Source of the DNA: Halobacillus fulvus
Lineage (GTDB): Bacteria > Bacillota > Bacilli > Bacillales > Halobacillaceae
DNA: 64,000 nucleotides
Direction of reading: 5' to 3'
NCBI GenBank assembly: GCA_004078665.1
Contig: SCFO01000003.1
Coordinates: 186,001-250,000, forward strand
Under the pieces are notes generated by a model. It was not told the origin of the DNA. It was given only the letters and a program-made list of their open reading frames with translations, and did no database searches. Of this stretch, positions 16,311-23,979 are shown piece after piece (the first letter of the stretch is position 1; each line of letters starts with the position of its first letter). A program made the position numbers and the translations under genes.

Positions 16311-16388
16311 TTTATAAAAATACCTAACAAGCTATAAATTAAAAGTCTATCGATCGACACGAAAATGAAGCAGGGTGTGTAAAAAACC

Positions 16389-17153
16389 TTAAATATCACT
16401 GATCTTTTTCGTATGAATCCCTGCGTCTTTAAACGATTGATGAATTTCGGATGCAAATTCAACGGCATGTTCTCCATCACCATGAATACAAACTGTATCA
16501 GCGGCAATCGCGATGTCGTTTTGTTCCACTGTCTGAACTCTACCCTCTTTTATCATTCGAATAACTTGATTTACTGCTTGGGCGCGGTCGGTTATGACGG
16601 CGTTTGGCTCGCGGCGGGGAGTGAGAGACCCGTCTTTTTGATACGTGCGGTCAGAGAAGACTTCACTTGCGACCCTCAATCCCTTTTCATTGCCGGCATG
16701 GATCAGTTCACTTCCCGCAAGGCCGAACAGAATCAGTGTGTGATCAAGATCGTAGACAGCTTTCGCGATTGCATCTGCCAATTCGCGGTCCTTGGCGGCC
16801 ATATTGAAGAGTGCTCCGTGTGGCTTCACGTGTTGAAGCTTACTGCCGCTTATTTCCACGAATGCCTTTAAAGCTCCGATTTGGTAAAGGGTCATATCGT
16901 AAGCTTCATCTGGCGAAATATCAAGTTTACGTCTCCCGAATCCGACTAAGTCTGGTAATCCGGGATGTGCTCCGATCGCGACTTGTTTGTCCACGGCCAT
17001 TTTGACCGTTTCTTTCATCACGCTTGGATCCCCTGCATGGAAACCACAGGCGATATTTGCGGAGGTAATATAATCAAGAATCTCCCTGTCGCGGCCGATT
17101 GTATAGGCTCCGAAGCTTTCGCCCATATCGCAGTTCAAGTCAACGGTGTACAT
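16389..17153 (-). CDS. pxpA: 5-oxoprolinase subunit PxpA (LamB/YcsF family)
   Basis: A 254-residue LamB/YcsF family protein, subunit A of the prokaryotic ATP-dependent 5-oxoprolinase, which opens cyclic 5-oxoproline (pyroglutamate) to glutamate. It begins with the family hallmark [11 protein letters not shown] and contains [21 protein letters not shown] and VCIHGDG. The start at 17153 lies eight bases from AAGGAGG, while the ATG at 17159 is too close. It is the last gene of the minus-strand pxpB-pxpC-pxpA operon; only 12 bases separate it from pxpC. Confidence 0.95.
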   Translation of the reverse strand: MYTVDLNCDMGESFGAYTIGRDREILDYITSANIACGFHAGDPSVMKETVKMAVDKQVAIGAHPGLPDLVGFGRRKLDISPDEAYDMTLYQIGALKAFVEISGSKLQHVKPHGALFNMAAKDRELADAIAKAVYDLDHTLILFGLAGSELIHAGNEKGLRVASEVFSDRTYQKDGSLTPRREPNAVITDRAQAVNQVIRMIKEGRVQTVEQNDIAIAADTVCIHGDGEHAVEFASEIHQSFKDAGIHTKKISDI

Positions 17154-17165
17154 AACCATTCCTCC

Positions 17166-18161
17166 TTATCCTGTTTTTGTTCTGATGCCAAGCTCGAGAT
17201 GGCGAAGCAAGTTCTGCCTTTGTAAATACAATTGCTGTGCTTCCTCATGTGAGACAATTTGAAAATGGATGTCCTCCCCAGGCTTCATCTGAGCGATCTT
17301 TGGGAGATCGGCCGTGATGACGTGTGCCATTCTCGGGTATCCACCTGTTGTCTGGCTATCTGCAAGTAAAAGAATCGGGTTTCCGTCTGATGGAACTTGG
17401 ATGGTTCCGATGGAGACAGCAGACGATATCATTTCCGAATCACTTTCCCATTTAAGCTTTTGTCCATTTAAGCGATAGCCCATCCGGTCTGATTTTGAAT
17501 CGATGGTAAAGGGTTCATTGGTAAAAGCGTCCTGACTTACATCCGTGAACTGGTCGAATTCTCGCCCTTTGATTACGCGAATTGGGTCATTGTTCCTTGA
17601 GCGTAATTCTTCCGAGACGCTCCAATTCGAGGCATGGAAATTCTTTCTGTCCGCTTTTTCTTTTAAAACGTTGAACAAGGATTCTGATGATGGGCTCTTT
17701 CTGTCAACAGAAAGTCGGTCCCCATCTTCAAGTGGGCGACCCTCGTATCCTCCTATCTGTGCCCTCATGTAAGTAGAGGCACTGTCCATGATGGAAGGGA
17801 TATTGAATCCGCCTCCAATCGCTAAGTAAGCTCTGAATCCGGACGCTGGTCGTCCGAACCGAAGCTCCGTTCCTTTCCTTACAAAAATAGGCTTCCAGCA
17901 CTCGACAGCATCACCTTCAATTAAAGGTGAGAGGTTTCCGCCACAAATTGCAATCAGGGCATCTTCCTGAAACTCGATGACAGGACCCATCAGTGTTATT
18001 TCTAATGTAGGTGTGTTGGGGTTATTGCCGACTAACCAATTGGAAATGAGATGTGCTTCTTGATCCATCGCACCACTGGTGACGACTCCGTGTTTCTTAA
18101 AACCGAATCGACCAAGGTCCTGAACGGTTGTAAGCAGTCCTGCTTTCTGAATGTGTATCAT
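17166..18161 (-). CDS. pxpC: 5-oxoprolinase subunit PxpC (KipA, biotin-dependent carboxyltransferase family)
   Basis: A 331-residue protein of the KipA/PxpC family, related in fold to the carboxyltransferase domain of urea amidolyase. The N-terminal GLLTTVQDLGRFGFKKHGV and the later ADSQTTGGYPRMAHV are typical. With PxpB it takes part in the phosphorylation and opening of 5-oxoproline in the cytoplasm. In Bacillus the same protein (KipA) antagonises the kinase inhibitor KipI, so a signalling role is conceivable. ATG follows GGAGG by ten bases, and the pxpB stop is only two bases upstream, which implies coupled translation. Confidence 0.93.
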   Translation of the reverse strand: MIHIQKAGLLTTVQDLGRFGFKKHGVVTSGAMDQEAHLISNWLVGNNPNTPTLEITLMGPVIEFQEDALIAICGGNLSPLIEGDAVECWKPIFVRKGTELRFGRPASGFRAYLAIGGGFNIPSIMDSASTYMRAQIGGYEGRPLEDGDRLSVDRKSPSSESLFNVLKEKADRKNFHASNWSVSEELRSRNNDPIRVIKGREFDQFTDVSQDAFTNEPFTIDSKSDRMGYRLNGQKLKWESDSEMISSAVSIGTIQVPSDGNPILLLADSQTTGGYPRMAHVITADLPKIAQMKPGEDIHFQIVSHEEAQQLYLQRQNLLRHLELGIRTKTG

Positions 18162-18163
18162 GT

Positions 18164-18871
18164 TCAGGATTCCTCCTTCAGTCTTAAAAATTCTCGCTCA
18201 CTGATTTCTACAAAACGTATCCGGTCCCCTGCCTTCAGAAGGGAAGGAGAGGCGTCCTCCGGCCTAAACAACCGGAGAGGTGTTTGCCCGATCAGTTGCC
18301 AGCCACCTGGAGTTTCAAGCGGATATACGCCTGTTTGTTCACCAGCTATGCCAACTGAGCCTGCTGGAATTCGCAAGCGAGGGTCTGGTTTACGCGGGGC
18401 TTGAATACGCTTGTCCATCCCTCCTAAGTATGGAAAGCCGGGCGCGAATCCAATCATGTAGACAAGGTAGTCCCCGTTTGTGTGAAGATGGATAACCTCT
18501 TCCTCTGATAAATCATTCCTTTCCGCTACATGAGCGAGGTCTGGCCCGTATTTTTGCCCGTAACAGACCGGGATTTCGATCGTTCGCGAAGAATTAGCCC
18601 GTTTGTGAGTCAGTGTAGGAAGGAGCGCCTTGATCTCGCCAACGACCCATTCATAGGGCAACGTATGTTTTTGTTGTTTTCGAATGAAAAGCGGATTATA
18701 AAAAAGGGTGAGGGATGCAAAGGCGGGTATGTATTCGATTAGCCAGCCTGGTGGGTTCTCGTCGAAAAAGGCTGCAAGTTTCCTGATATTCTGGTGGGAT
18801 TCTTCATTAATAGAATCGCCGAATTCAATGGTAACGGCTTGATCTCCCAGCGGATAAAAGTGTGCGTTCAT
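18164..18871 (-). CDS. pxpB: 5-oxoprolinase subunit PxpB (KipI)
   Basis: A 235-residue PxpB/KipI family protein. It shows FYPLGDQAVTIEFGD at the start, the helix with IEYIPAFASLTLFY, and the C-terminal GFAPGFPYLGGMD and TPGGWQLIGQTPLRLF hallmarks. It is one of the three subunits of bacterial 5-oxoprolinase; in B. subtilis the orthologue was first known as KipI, an inhibitor of sporulation kinase A. The open frame extends 41 codons upstream, but ATG 18871 has AGGAGG nine bases before it and begins where homologues begin. It is the first gene of the operon. Confidence 0.94.
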   Translation of the reverse strand: MNAHFYPLGDQAVTIEFGDSINEESHQNIRKLAAFFDENPPGWLIEYIPAFASLTLFYNPLFIRKQQKHTLPYEWVVGEIKALLPTLTHKRANSSRTIEIPVCYGQKYGPDLAHVAERNDLSEEEVIHLHTNGDYLVYMIGFAPGFPYLGGMDKRIQAPRKPDPRLRIPAGSVGIAGEQTGVYPLETPGGWQLIGQTPLRLFRPEDASPSLLKAGDRIRFVEISEREFLRLKEES

Positions 18872-18902
18872 AGAATCGACCTCCTGATTCTTCTCTTCTT
18901 TT

Positions 18903-18931
18903 ATGCTAGCGGAATTATCAGTTTCTTTCAA
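18903..18931 (-). promoter_or_regulatory. Candidate sigma-A promoter of the pxp operon
   Basis: On the minus strand TTGAAA and TAGCAT are 17 bases apart, about 30 bases before the pxpB start. Confidence 0.4.
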
Positions 18932-18952
18932 ATTTTCGTACTGGTAAAAGCT

Positions 18953-18979
18953 GTTTAATCTGTAGACCGAACAGGGAAT
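18953..18979 (+). promoter_or_regulatory. Sigma-B type promoter of ydaT
   Basis: GTTTAA (18953-18958), a 15-base spacer and GGGAAT (18974-18979) match the sigma-B pattern GTTTAA-N12-15-GGGWAW. The site is 38 bases before ydaT, a general stress gene in B. subtilis. Confidence 0.7.
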
Positions 18980-19016
18980 GGTAATAAAAAGCATTTTTAT
19001 TAAGGAGGATATTGCG

Positions 19017-19466
19017 ATGCCATGGGATACAAATGATTATCCAAGCTCATTGAAAAACCTCGATACACCAGTTAGGAAAAAAGCGATTGATATTGCGAAT
19101 GCGATGATTGACGAAGGATACAAAGAAGATCAGGCGATACCGATTGCCACGGAGCAAGCAAAAGAATGGTATGAAAATGCCGATCAGAAAGAAAGGAATC
19201 AGATGAAACAGGCGAGTGACGAGAACTTAAAAGAAAGAGATGAAGACGCCTCAGATAGTCGGCCGGAGCTTTTGGATAAAGGGCAGCATGTCGTTTCGCA
19301 TGAAGACGGTTGGGCTGTCCAGGCAGAGGATGCCAAACAGCCATCAGACGTTTTTGAGAAAAAACAAGAGGCGATTGATCGTGCCGAAGAGATCGCAGAA
19401 AACAAGGGCACCCAAGTGATCATTCACAAAAAAGATGGCTCCATACAGGATAAAAAATCGTATTAA
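19017..19466 (+). CDS. ydaT: YdaT family general stress protein (DUF2188 domain)
   Basis: A 149-residue soluble acidic protein matching B. subtilis YdaT in plan: an N-terminal part starting MPWDTNDYPSSLKNL with IDIANAMIDEGY, a polar linker at about 65-85, and a C-terminal DUF2188 domain (HVVSHEDGWAVQAEDA ... GTQVIIHKKDGSI). The molecular function is unknown; in Bacillus it belongs to the sigma-B stress response. ATG 19017 follows AAGGAGG; the longer frame from 18978 has no site. A sigma-B promoter lies just upstream, and a gene coding for a second, free DUF2188 domain follows. Confidence 0.9.
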   Translation: MPWDTNDYPSSLKNLDTPVRKKAIDIANAMIDEGYKEDQAIPIATEQAKEWYENADQKERNQMKQASDENLKERDEDASDSRPELLDKGQHVVSHEDGWAVQAEDAKQPSDVFEKKQEAIDRAEEIAENKGTQVIIHKKDGSIQDKKSY

Positions 19467-19479
19467 ATAACCGAAAAAA

Positions 19480-19505
19480 GTTTACATTATTTTACAAAAA
19501 GGTAT
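19480..19505 (+). promoter_or_regulatory. Candidate stress or sigma-A promoter for the small DUF2188 gene
   Basis: GTTTAC and AGGTAT are 14 bases apart, a partial sigma-B match. Overlapping it, TTTACA and ATATAA are 17 bases apart, a sigma-A match. Confidence 0.4.
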
Positions 19506-19537
19506 ATAACCTATACATCATCAAAAGGAGGTATAAA

Positions 19538-19750
19538 GTGGCGGATACACGAAAACAGTCCGAACATGTTGTCTCTCATGAAGATGGATGGGCTGTCCAG
19601 GCGGAAGGTGCTGAACAGCCGACGAAAGTTTTTGAAAAGAAGCAGGATGCGATTGATCGTGCCAAGGAGATTGCGGAGAACAAAGGAACAAGTGCCATCA
19701 TCCATAAAGAAGACGGTACTGTTCAGAATGAATATTCTTTTTCTGACTAA
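19538..19750 (+). CDS. Small DUF2188 domain protein
   Basis: A 70-residue protein that is almost entirely one DUF2188 domain. It matches the C-terminal half of the preceding YdaT closely: the block HVVSHEDGWAVQAE is identical in both, and QDAIDRAKEIAENKGT differs from the YdaT counterpart by two residues. This indicates duplication of a domain within the locus. The start is GTG with AAAGGAGG before it. It has its own promoter-like sequence 60 bases upstream and may also be read through from ydaT. The function is unknown, probably stress related by context. Confidence 0.85.
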   Translation: MADTRKQSEHVVSHEDGWAVQAEGAEQPTKVFEKKQDAIDRAKEIAENKGTSAIIHKEDGTVQNEYSFSD

Positions 19751-19770
19751 CCTAAAGGAGGCTCGAATGT

Positions 19771-19896
19771 ATGGCTGAAAACAACCAAGGAAAGAGCGGA
19801 GAAGAACGTAGCGAAGAGCAAAACAGAGAATATGGTCGTCAAGGCAAATACGCTAAAGGGAATAAAGAGAATTCTGATCAGGACGATGATAACTAA
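19771..19896 (+). CDS. Very small hydrophilic protein (41 aa)
   Basis: A 41-codon open frame with an AAAGGAGG site 12 bases before its ATG and a terminator directly after its TAA. The product is extremely polar, rich in E, N, G, K and D, with no hydrophobic stretch and an acidic tail ending QDDDN. It lies 20 bases after the small DUF2188 gene and so probably shares its transcript. It resembles the small disordered stress or spore proteins of Bacillus in composition only; I do not recognise the family. The real ribosome site and terminator make it likely to be a gene. Confidence 0.6.
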   Translation: MAENNQGKSGEERSEEQNREYGRQGKYAKGNKENSDQDDDN

Positions 19897-19904
19897 ATGA
19901 ATCG

Positions 19905-19934
19905 AAAAAGCACCCGGTGAAGGGTGCTTTTTCT
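19905..19934 (+). terminator. Rho-independent terminator
   Basis: AAAAAGCACCC (19905-19915) pairs with GGGTGCTTTTT (19922-19932). Confidence 0.9.
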
Positions 19935-19973
19935 ATGTTATGATAGATGAATCGATTGGAGAGGAGGAAAAGC

Positions 19974-20168
19974 ATGGACGGTCAAAAACGGAGCAATATA
20001 CAGCCAGGGAAGCAAGTGGATATCGTACTGAAGAAAGACCAGCGCAGCGGGAAGCTGACAAGAGGCATCGTGAAGGACCTTTTGACGAATTCACCGACAC
20101 ACCCTCACGGAATCAAGGTCAGACTTGAAGATGGCCAAGTAGGTAGAGTCAAACAAATTATCGAATAA
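19974..20168 (+). CDS. ywbE: YwbE family protein
   Basis: A 64-residue basic protein matching the YwbE family (DUF2196): NIQPGKQVDIVLKKDQRSGKLTRGIVKDLLT, then SPTHPHGIKVRLEDGQVGRV at the end. The family is widespread in Firmicutes and has no established function; the fold looks like a small beta barrel. ATG 19974 follows GGAGAGGAGG, which decides it over the in-frame ATG at 19947. It stands between two terminators, so it has its own transcript. Confidence 0.9.
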   Translation: MDGQKRSNIQPGKQVDIVLKKDQRSGKLTRGIVKDLLTNSPTHPHGIKVRLEDGQVGRVKQIIE

Positions 20169-20169
20169 A

Positions 20170-20205
20170 AAAATCCTGACCATGGTCAACATCGGTCAGG
20201 ATTTT
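20170..20205. terminator. Bidirectional terminator
   Basis: AAAATCCTGACC (20170-20181) pairs with GGTCAGGATTTT (20194-20205), between convergent genes. Confidence 0.9.
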
Positions 20206-20212
20206 ATTTGTT

Positions 20213-20605
20213 TTATTCTTTTTCATTGATATAGAAACGGTAAGGCATTTCAATTGTAAAGAATGCTCCATCCTGGTCTTCAGAGGCGTGTGCAATGGTA
20301 TATTCCTGTCCAAATATCTGTTCCATCGCATAATCCCCATTATCGAAAGGCTCTCGATCGATTGAAAAACCGCTGGATAATAACAAATGACGCTGCTCTT
20401 CATTCAAACGGCTGATCTCCTCAAGCTTCACCATGGGGCGGATCATTGTGGCACCTGTTTGATCTTCTAGGTGGTCATAATCAACCTTGACTTGGACGAG
20501 TTCTCTGGCATCTCCGAGCATTTCCAGAACGAACTCCTTGAATTCCGATACATCCATAAGAAAACGGACATCCTCCGGTTCGATACGATTTAAGTATTGT
20601 GACAT
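20213..20605 (-). CDS. Conserved-looking hypothetical protein
   Basis: A 130-residue acidic cytoplasmic protein with no signal peptide or membrane segment. I do not recognise the family. It begins MSQYLNRIEPEDVRFL; a central part is rich in charged residues, and the C-terminal half has alternating hydrophobic residues (AFFTIEMPYRFYI) that suggest beta strands. The start is chosen as ATG 20605, eight bases from AGGAGG, over the TTG at 20611, which would be too close. It is monocistronic and ends at the terminator shared with ywbE. Confidence 0.7.
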   Translation of the reverse strand: MSQYLNRIEPEDVRFLMDVSEFKEFVLEMLGDARELVQVKVDYDHLEDQTGATMIRPMVKLEEISRLNEEQRHLLLSSGFSIDREPFDNGDYAMEQIFGQEYTIAHASEDQDGAFFTIEMPYRFYINEKE

Positions 20606-20663
20606 CGGCAAGGCCTCCTTCTATGACTTATATTACCATGCCTGACATGAGTCTAAACATTGG

Positions 20664-20695
20664 AAAAGCGAGCTGGACATCGTCCAACTCGCTTA
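20664..20695 (-). terminator. Terminator hairpin on the minus strand
   Basis: On the minus strand AGCGAGTTGGAC and GTCCAGCTCGCT pair around a short loop and are followed by TTTT. It lies downstream of the broken gene at 20788-21005. Confidence 0.65.
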
Positions 20696-20787
20696 TAAAT
20701 GGGCTTTTGATTGTGCCTTTCGCATGTATTCATCTCCTGAAAGAGCCCGAACAGGAGGTTTGTGTTTTATTTCGGAAAAACCAAGCT

Positions 20788-21005
20788 TTATTTCATTTTC
20801 CAGGATTCTTTAATCCTTTTGCCGCGGTTCAAAAATTCTACATGGTAGTTTTTCAACTTAAACGACGCAATCCCTACCTCTATTGCATCCTTACAGCTCC
20901 GAAGCTGATCCAGTGTGATTAAGTCGTATCAAAACGTAGCAGAATGCCAGTCTCATACAAATCACTCTTTTCTTTTCCGATTGACCTTTTAAAAAGGCAC
21001 CATCT
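20788..21005 (-). pseudogene. Broken small gene with an apparent frameshift
   Basis: Two adjoining minus-strand frames look protein-like and join in sense if one base is added or lost near 20918-20930. The first ends LYETGILLRFDTT before TAA; the second runs LITLDQLRSCKDAIEVGIA, then SFKLKNYHVEFLNRGKRIK, and stops at 20788. Together they would give a basic protein of about 70 residues. No normal start codon was found, but a good promoter (TTGACA, 17 bases, CATTAT) lies just upstream, and a terminator follows at 20664. I do not recognise the family. The rest of the 20606-21063 gap holds nothing else I can support. Confidence 0.4.
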
Positions 21006-21008
21006 AAT

Positions 21009-21037
21009 ATAATGACATTCTATTGGGAGATTGTCAA
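21009..21037 (-). promoter_or_regulatory. Candidate sigma-A promoter of the broken gene
   Basis: On the minus strand TTGACA (21032-21037) and CATTAT (21009-21014) are 17 bases apart. Confidence 0.45.
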
Positions 21038-21063
21038 CTATGTTTTGATGTTTCTACCAATAA

Positions 21064-22044
21064 TCAGATAAGCTTAACAATGATTCGACCGCGTGTTTTT
21101 CCTTTCAAAATGTCCTCCAGGGCTGTTGGAACGTCTTCTAAAGAAATGACTTCTTTCATAAGAGAAAAGCTTTCCTTTATCTTTAAATCGTTCCCTAGCC
21201 TTAGCCAGACTTTTTTTCTGACATCCATCGGGCAGTGGACGGAATCGATGCCCAATAAGCTGATTCCCCGTAAAATGAATGGATAAACCTGTGTCGGAAT
21301 TTCTGTTCCTCCCGTCAGTCCACTGACAGCAGCGGCTCCACTATACTGAAGTTGGCTGAGTAGAGAAGCCAATGGTTTCCCTCCGACAGGATCGACGGCA
21401 GCTGCCCATTGAGGGCGCATGAGTGGTTTTAGCTCCCCATTGAATACATCTTCACGTGTGATGACTTTTTCGGCTCCGAGTTTCTTCAGATAGTCTGTAT
21501 GCTCTTGGCTTCCTGTGCTGGCATGAACATGGTAGCCACGTTTTGTAAGCATAGCTATAGCCATACTTCCAACGCCTCCGGTTGCTCCTGTCACGAGTAC
21601 AGGCCCGTCCTCAGGGGTAAGCCCATTTTCTTCAAGACGATGAATCGACAAAGCAGCAGTGAAGCCCGCTGTTCCGTAAATCATCGACTCTTCTAATGTG
21701 ACGCCGTCTGGTAGAGGAACAACCCAATCCGCCGGTATGCTTGCGTATTCACTGTAGCCACCATGGTGGTTGACTCCGATCTCGTAGCTTGTAGCAATCA
21801 CGTGATCGCCCTCAGAAAACCTCGAGTCTTTGGAACGGACTACTTCACCAGCTAAATCAATTCCTGGAATAATCGGATAGCTTTTGACTAGCGGGTTGTC
21901 CGGTTGGGAGACCATCCCGTCTTTATAGTTGACACTTGAGTAATGGACTTTAATCAACACATCACTTTTCGGTAAATCCTTCATATCCAATGTACGGATA
22001 GACGCCTGATCTTGGTCAATTTGATAGGCTTGAAACGTTGTCAT
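21064..22044 (-). CDS. YhdH/YhfP family quinone oxidoreductase (acryloyl-CoA reductase-like)
   Basis: A 326-residue zinc-free medium-chain dehydrogenase/reductase. SSVNYKDGM and YPIIPGIDLAGEV in the N-terminal domain and VLVTGATGGVGSMAIAML for NADPH binding place it in the YhdH/YhfP group, which includes AcuI, an NADPH-dependent acryloyl-CoA reductase. It probably reduces a conjugated double bond of a small enone or acyl-CoA. The start follows AGGTGAGGTG. The gene is alone on the minus strand, 15 bases after the small charged-protein gene, which is encoded downstream of it only in map order. Confidence 0.9.
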   Translation of the reverse strand: MTTFQAYQIDQDQASIRTLDMKDLPKSDVLIKVHYSSVNYKDGMVSQPDNPLVKSYPIIPGIDLAGEVVRSKDSRFSEGDHVIATSYEIGVNHHGGYSEYASIPADWVVPLPDGVTLEESMIYGTAGFTAALSIHRLEENGLTPEDGPVLVTGATGGVGSMAIAMLTKRGYHVHASTGSQEHTDYLKKLGAEKVITREDVFNGELKPLMRPQWAAAVDPVGGKPLASLLSQLQYSGAAAVSGLTGGTEIPTQVYPFILRGISLLGIDSVHCPMDVRKKVWLRLGNDLKIKESFSLMKEVISLEDVPTALEDILKGKTRGRIIVKLI

Positions 22045-22059
22045 ACAAACACCTCACCT

Positions 22060-22251
22060 TTAAGGACGCAAATCTTCATCGTACTCTTCTTCTGTTACCG
22101 AGTCATTTTTTGATTTTCGGCCTTTCTTTTCATCTCGCAATTCTTTTTTCACTTCTTCGTCCGGTACGTTATCTAACAATTTTTCTTTTTCAAATTTCTC
22201 TTCAAAGCTTTGGTCTCTTTCTGTCTTTCTCTTTTTGTTTTCTTCGCTCAC
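22060..22251 (-). CDS. Small highly charged protein
   Basis: A protein of about 63 residues composed almost only of charged and polar residues (K, E, D, R), with no hydrophobic core, so it is probably disordered. The preferred start is the GTG at 22251, which has GGAGGTG before it; a longer frame from 22278 has no site. The short distance to the oxidoreductase gene at 22044 suggests one minus-strand transcript in which this gene comes first. I do not recognise the family. Codon composition and the ribosome site support it as real. Confidence 0.6.
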   Translation of the reverse strand: MSEENKKRKTERDQSFEEKFEKEKLLDNVPDEEVKKELRDEKKGRKSKNDSVTEEEYDEDLRP

Positions 22252-22324
22252 GATGTACACCTCCATCGGTTGGTTCATGGGGCTATACCTTTTTTATCCA
22301 TTTATTAAACTAGGACGATGGGTA

Positions 22325-22355
22325 TAAAAAAACGACCACATCAGCTGTGGTCGTT
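22325..22355 (-). terminator. Terminator of the channel-like gene
   Basis: AACGACCACA and TGTGGTCGTT pair, with a T run on the minus strand. The stop codon of the gene lies inside the loop. Confidence 0.85.
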
Positions 22356-22985
22356 GTTGGTGAATTTCTTTTTAATTTTTTGTATGTATGTAGTCTTTAA
22401 GAGATAGTCAATGGTTGTGCTGAGAATCAGCCCATGGATGACCACACCTAAAATGGTAAAAATGACGATAATTGTCTGACCCCCGAACGTACTCGGTTCA
22501 AAAGTCGTACGCCCGAAAAAGGTGAGCGTGACGACCGCATTGATCCAGGCTTCACTATAGCTCTCCAATTCTCCTTCAAGAAGTTTAAGAGGAATGATCA
22601 ACAGAAAAATCAAGAGGAAGGTGATGCCCGAGACGAGGAGAAGGTGCTGACGTTTCAAAAAACGAATCAGTGGCATCGTATAGTATTTGGTCATCGATTT
22701 CAGCCGAAGAAGATGCAGAATTCGCGCAAATCGTGCCAGTTGAAACACCGCATCGAGCGGGATGGCGGCAATCACAATGAAAGGGTGCTTTTTAATGAAT
22801 CCCCATTTACTTTCACTTTTATAGAGGCGATAAATGAAATCCAGGAAAAAGATGGACCAAGTGCCCCATACGATATAGCTATTATAGCCGGTCTTCTGCC
22901 AGATTGTGGCGACTGATAATGCGGCCAGCGCGACCATGAAGAGTTCATACATGGTTTTTGTCGGTCGTTTCTTGAACCAAGCCAT
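22341..22985 (-). CDS. Voltage-gated-like ion channel protein with atypical pore
   Basis: A 214-residue membrane protein laid out like a six-segment potassium channel: four N-terminal hydrophobic segments, an arginine-bearing S4-like stretch (FARILHLLRLKS), then two further segments flanking a pore loop. In place of the usual filter TTVGYGD the pore reads TLTFFGRTTFEP, so the GYG filter is absent. It may be a non-selective or regulatory channel, or a chaperone-like relative. The start at 22985 follows AAGGGGG; the longer frame from 23015 does not. Single gene with its own terminator. Confidence 0.8.
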   Translation of the reverse strand: MAWFKKRPTKTMYELFMVALAALSVATIWQKTGYNSYIVWGTWSIFFLDFIYRLYKSESKWGFIKKHPFIVIAAIPLDAVFQLARFARILHLLRLKSMTKYYTMPLIRFLKRQHLLLVSGITFLLIFLLIIPLKLLEGELESYSEAWINAVVTLTFFGRTTFEPSTFGGQTIIVIFTILGVVIHGLILSTTIDYLLKTTYIQKIKKKFTNNDHS

Positions 22986-23079
22986 GGTGCCGGCCCCCTT
23001 TTTAGAAAAAATCAATTGTTGACATTATACCATTCACGTAGGGATTTTGGCATAGCAACATGGCCATCGTGACAAAAGG

Positions 23080-23820
23080 CTAGGAAGACTTTGCACAAGA
23101 CAGGAATCGCTTGATCTTGAACCATTTTTTAGAAATGATGATTTTTTTCGGCTTTATAAACCCATCCCTGAATTGATAGGTCTTTCCGTTTTCTTCATAG
23201 ATCCCCAGTAATTCTGACTTCAACTGCTGCTTGATATATTTTCGAAAAGGAAATGATTGATACTTTTTGGGATGATAAAGCTGATTGGAATATAGGAAAG
23301 GATACTCATACAATGGGCCTTCGTAAATCAAGGTGAGTTGTTCATGGTGTCTGAAGTCATCAGGGGTCACAAGAGCGCTCTTTTTGTGGAACAGGGGAGC
23401 CCCTGATCGCTTCAAGACTTCGGATACGAATTGCGAGCAGAAGTAACTGGCTGGCACATCGATCGCCCTGTTCACGGGTACGCCAAGCAGTCCTATGTAA
23501 TTATAGTAATACGTTTCATGATTGCGAGTGAATGCCTGAATGACCCGTTCAAGCTTCTGATAGTTTCTACGTGACAGCTTCAGCTCATAAACGGAGCAGG
23601 TCGCGTAAGGATACCAGCTAAATGTTCCGGACACAAAATCCTCTTCTACGAATCCACCCCAAAACGGATTGGTCGGCTTCCGGCGGCCAAAACTGTAGAG
23701 ACGTTTCATATTAAGGTCCAGTGACAAGGATGCGTGATTATAAGGAGCAGCTGTGAAGGTTTTGATGGCTCGATTGGCAAGGGTTCCTGTGTTCGATAAA
23801 AGAATATAGACAGATCTCAT
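23080..23820 (-). CDS. Permuted papain-fold (YiiX/NlpC-like) hypothetical protein
   Basis: A 246-residue protein whose features suggest a circularly permuted NlpC/P60-type papain fold: a histidine in YNHASLSLD (about residue 28) and, later, the cysteine in PASYFCSQFVSEVL (about 128), the order seen in YiiX/YaeF-like enzymes. Such proteins hydrolyse amide or thioester bonds, sometimes in lipids. No clear signal peptide is present, so it is probably cytoplasmic. The last 70 residues are basic. The ATG follows AGTGAGGCGA. Single gene. Confidence 0.7.
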   Translation of the reverse strand: MRSVYILLSNTGTLANRAIKTFTAAPYNHASLSLDLNMKRLYSFGRRKPTNPFWGGFVEEDFVSGTFSWYPYATCSVYELKLSRRNYQKLERVIQAFTRNHETYYYNYIGLLGVPVNRAIDVPASYFCSQFVSEVLKRSGAPLFHKKSALVTPDDFRHHEQLTLIYEGPLYEYPFLYSNQLYHPKKYQSFPFRKYIKQQLKSELLGIYEENGKTYQFRDGFIKPKKIIISKKWFKIKRFLSCAKSS

Positions 23821-23979
23821 GTCATCGCCTCACTTAAAGGAAGTAGATTTCTGGAAAAACTTACGTACCACACTATATTTTACAATACATCATCTTAGAG
23901 TATTAGAAAATCAGATTCATTTTTATCTGCGGGATCCTGTGATATTCTCAGAATAAGAGATGAGAGAAAGGAATGCATC

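Noticed and set aside
20700-20733. A ten-codon minus-strand frame with an AGGAGATG-like ribosome site
   Set aside because: Too short to support as a gene, although a terminator follows; it may be a leader peptide or chance.
20780-20920. Possible lysine-type riboswitch (GAGGTAGGGATTGCG) on the minus strand
   Set aside because: The segment translates sensibly as part of the broken gene and no amino-acid gene follows it.
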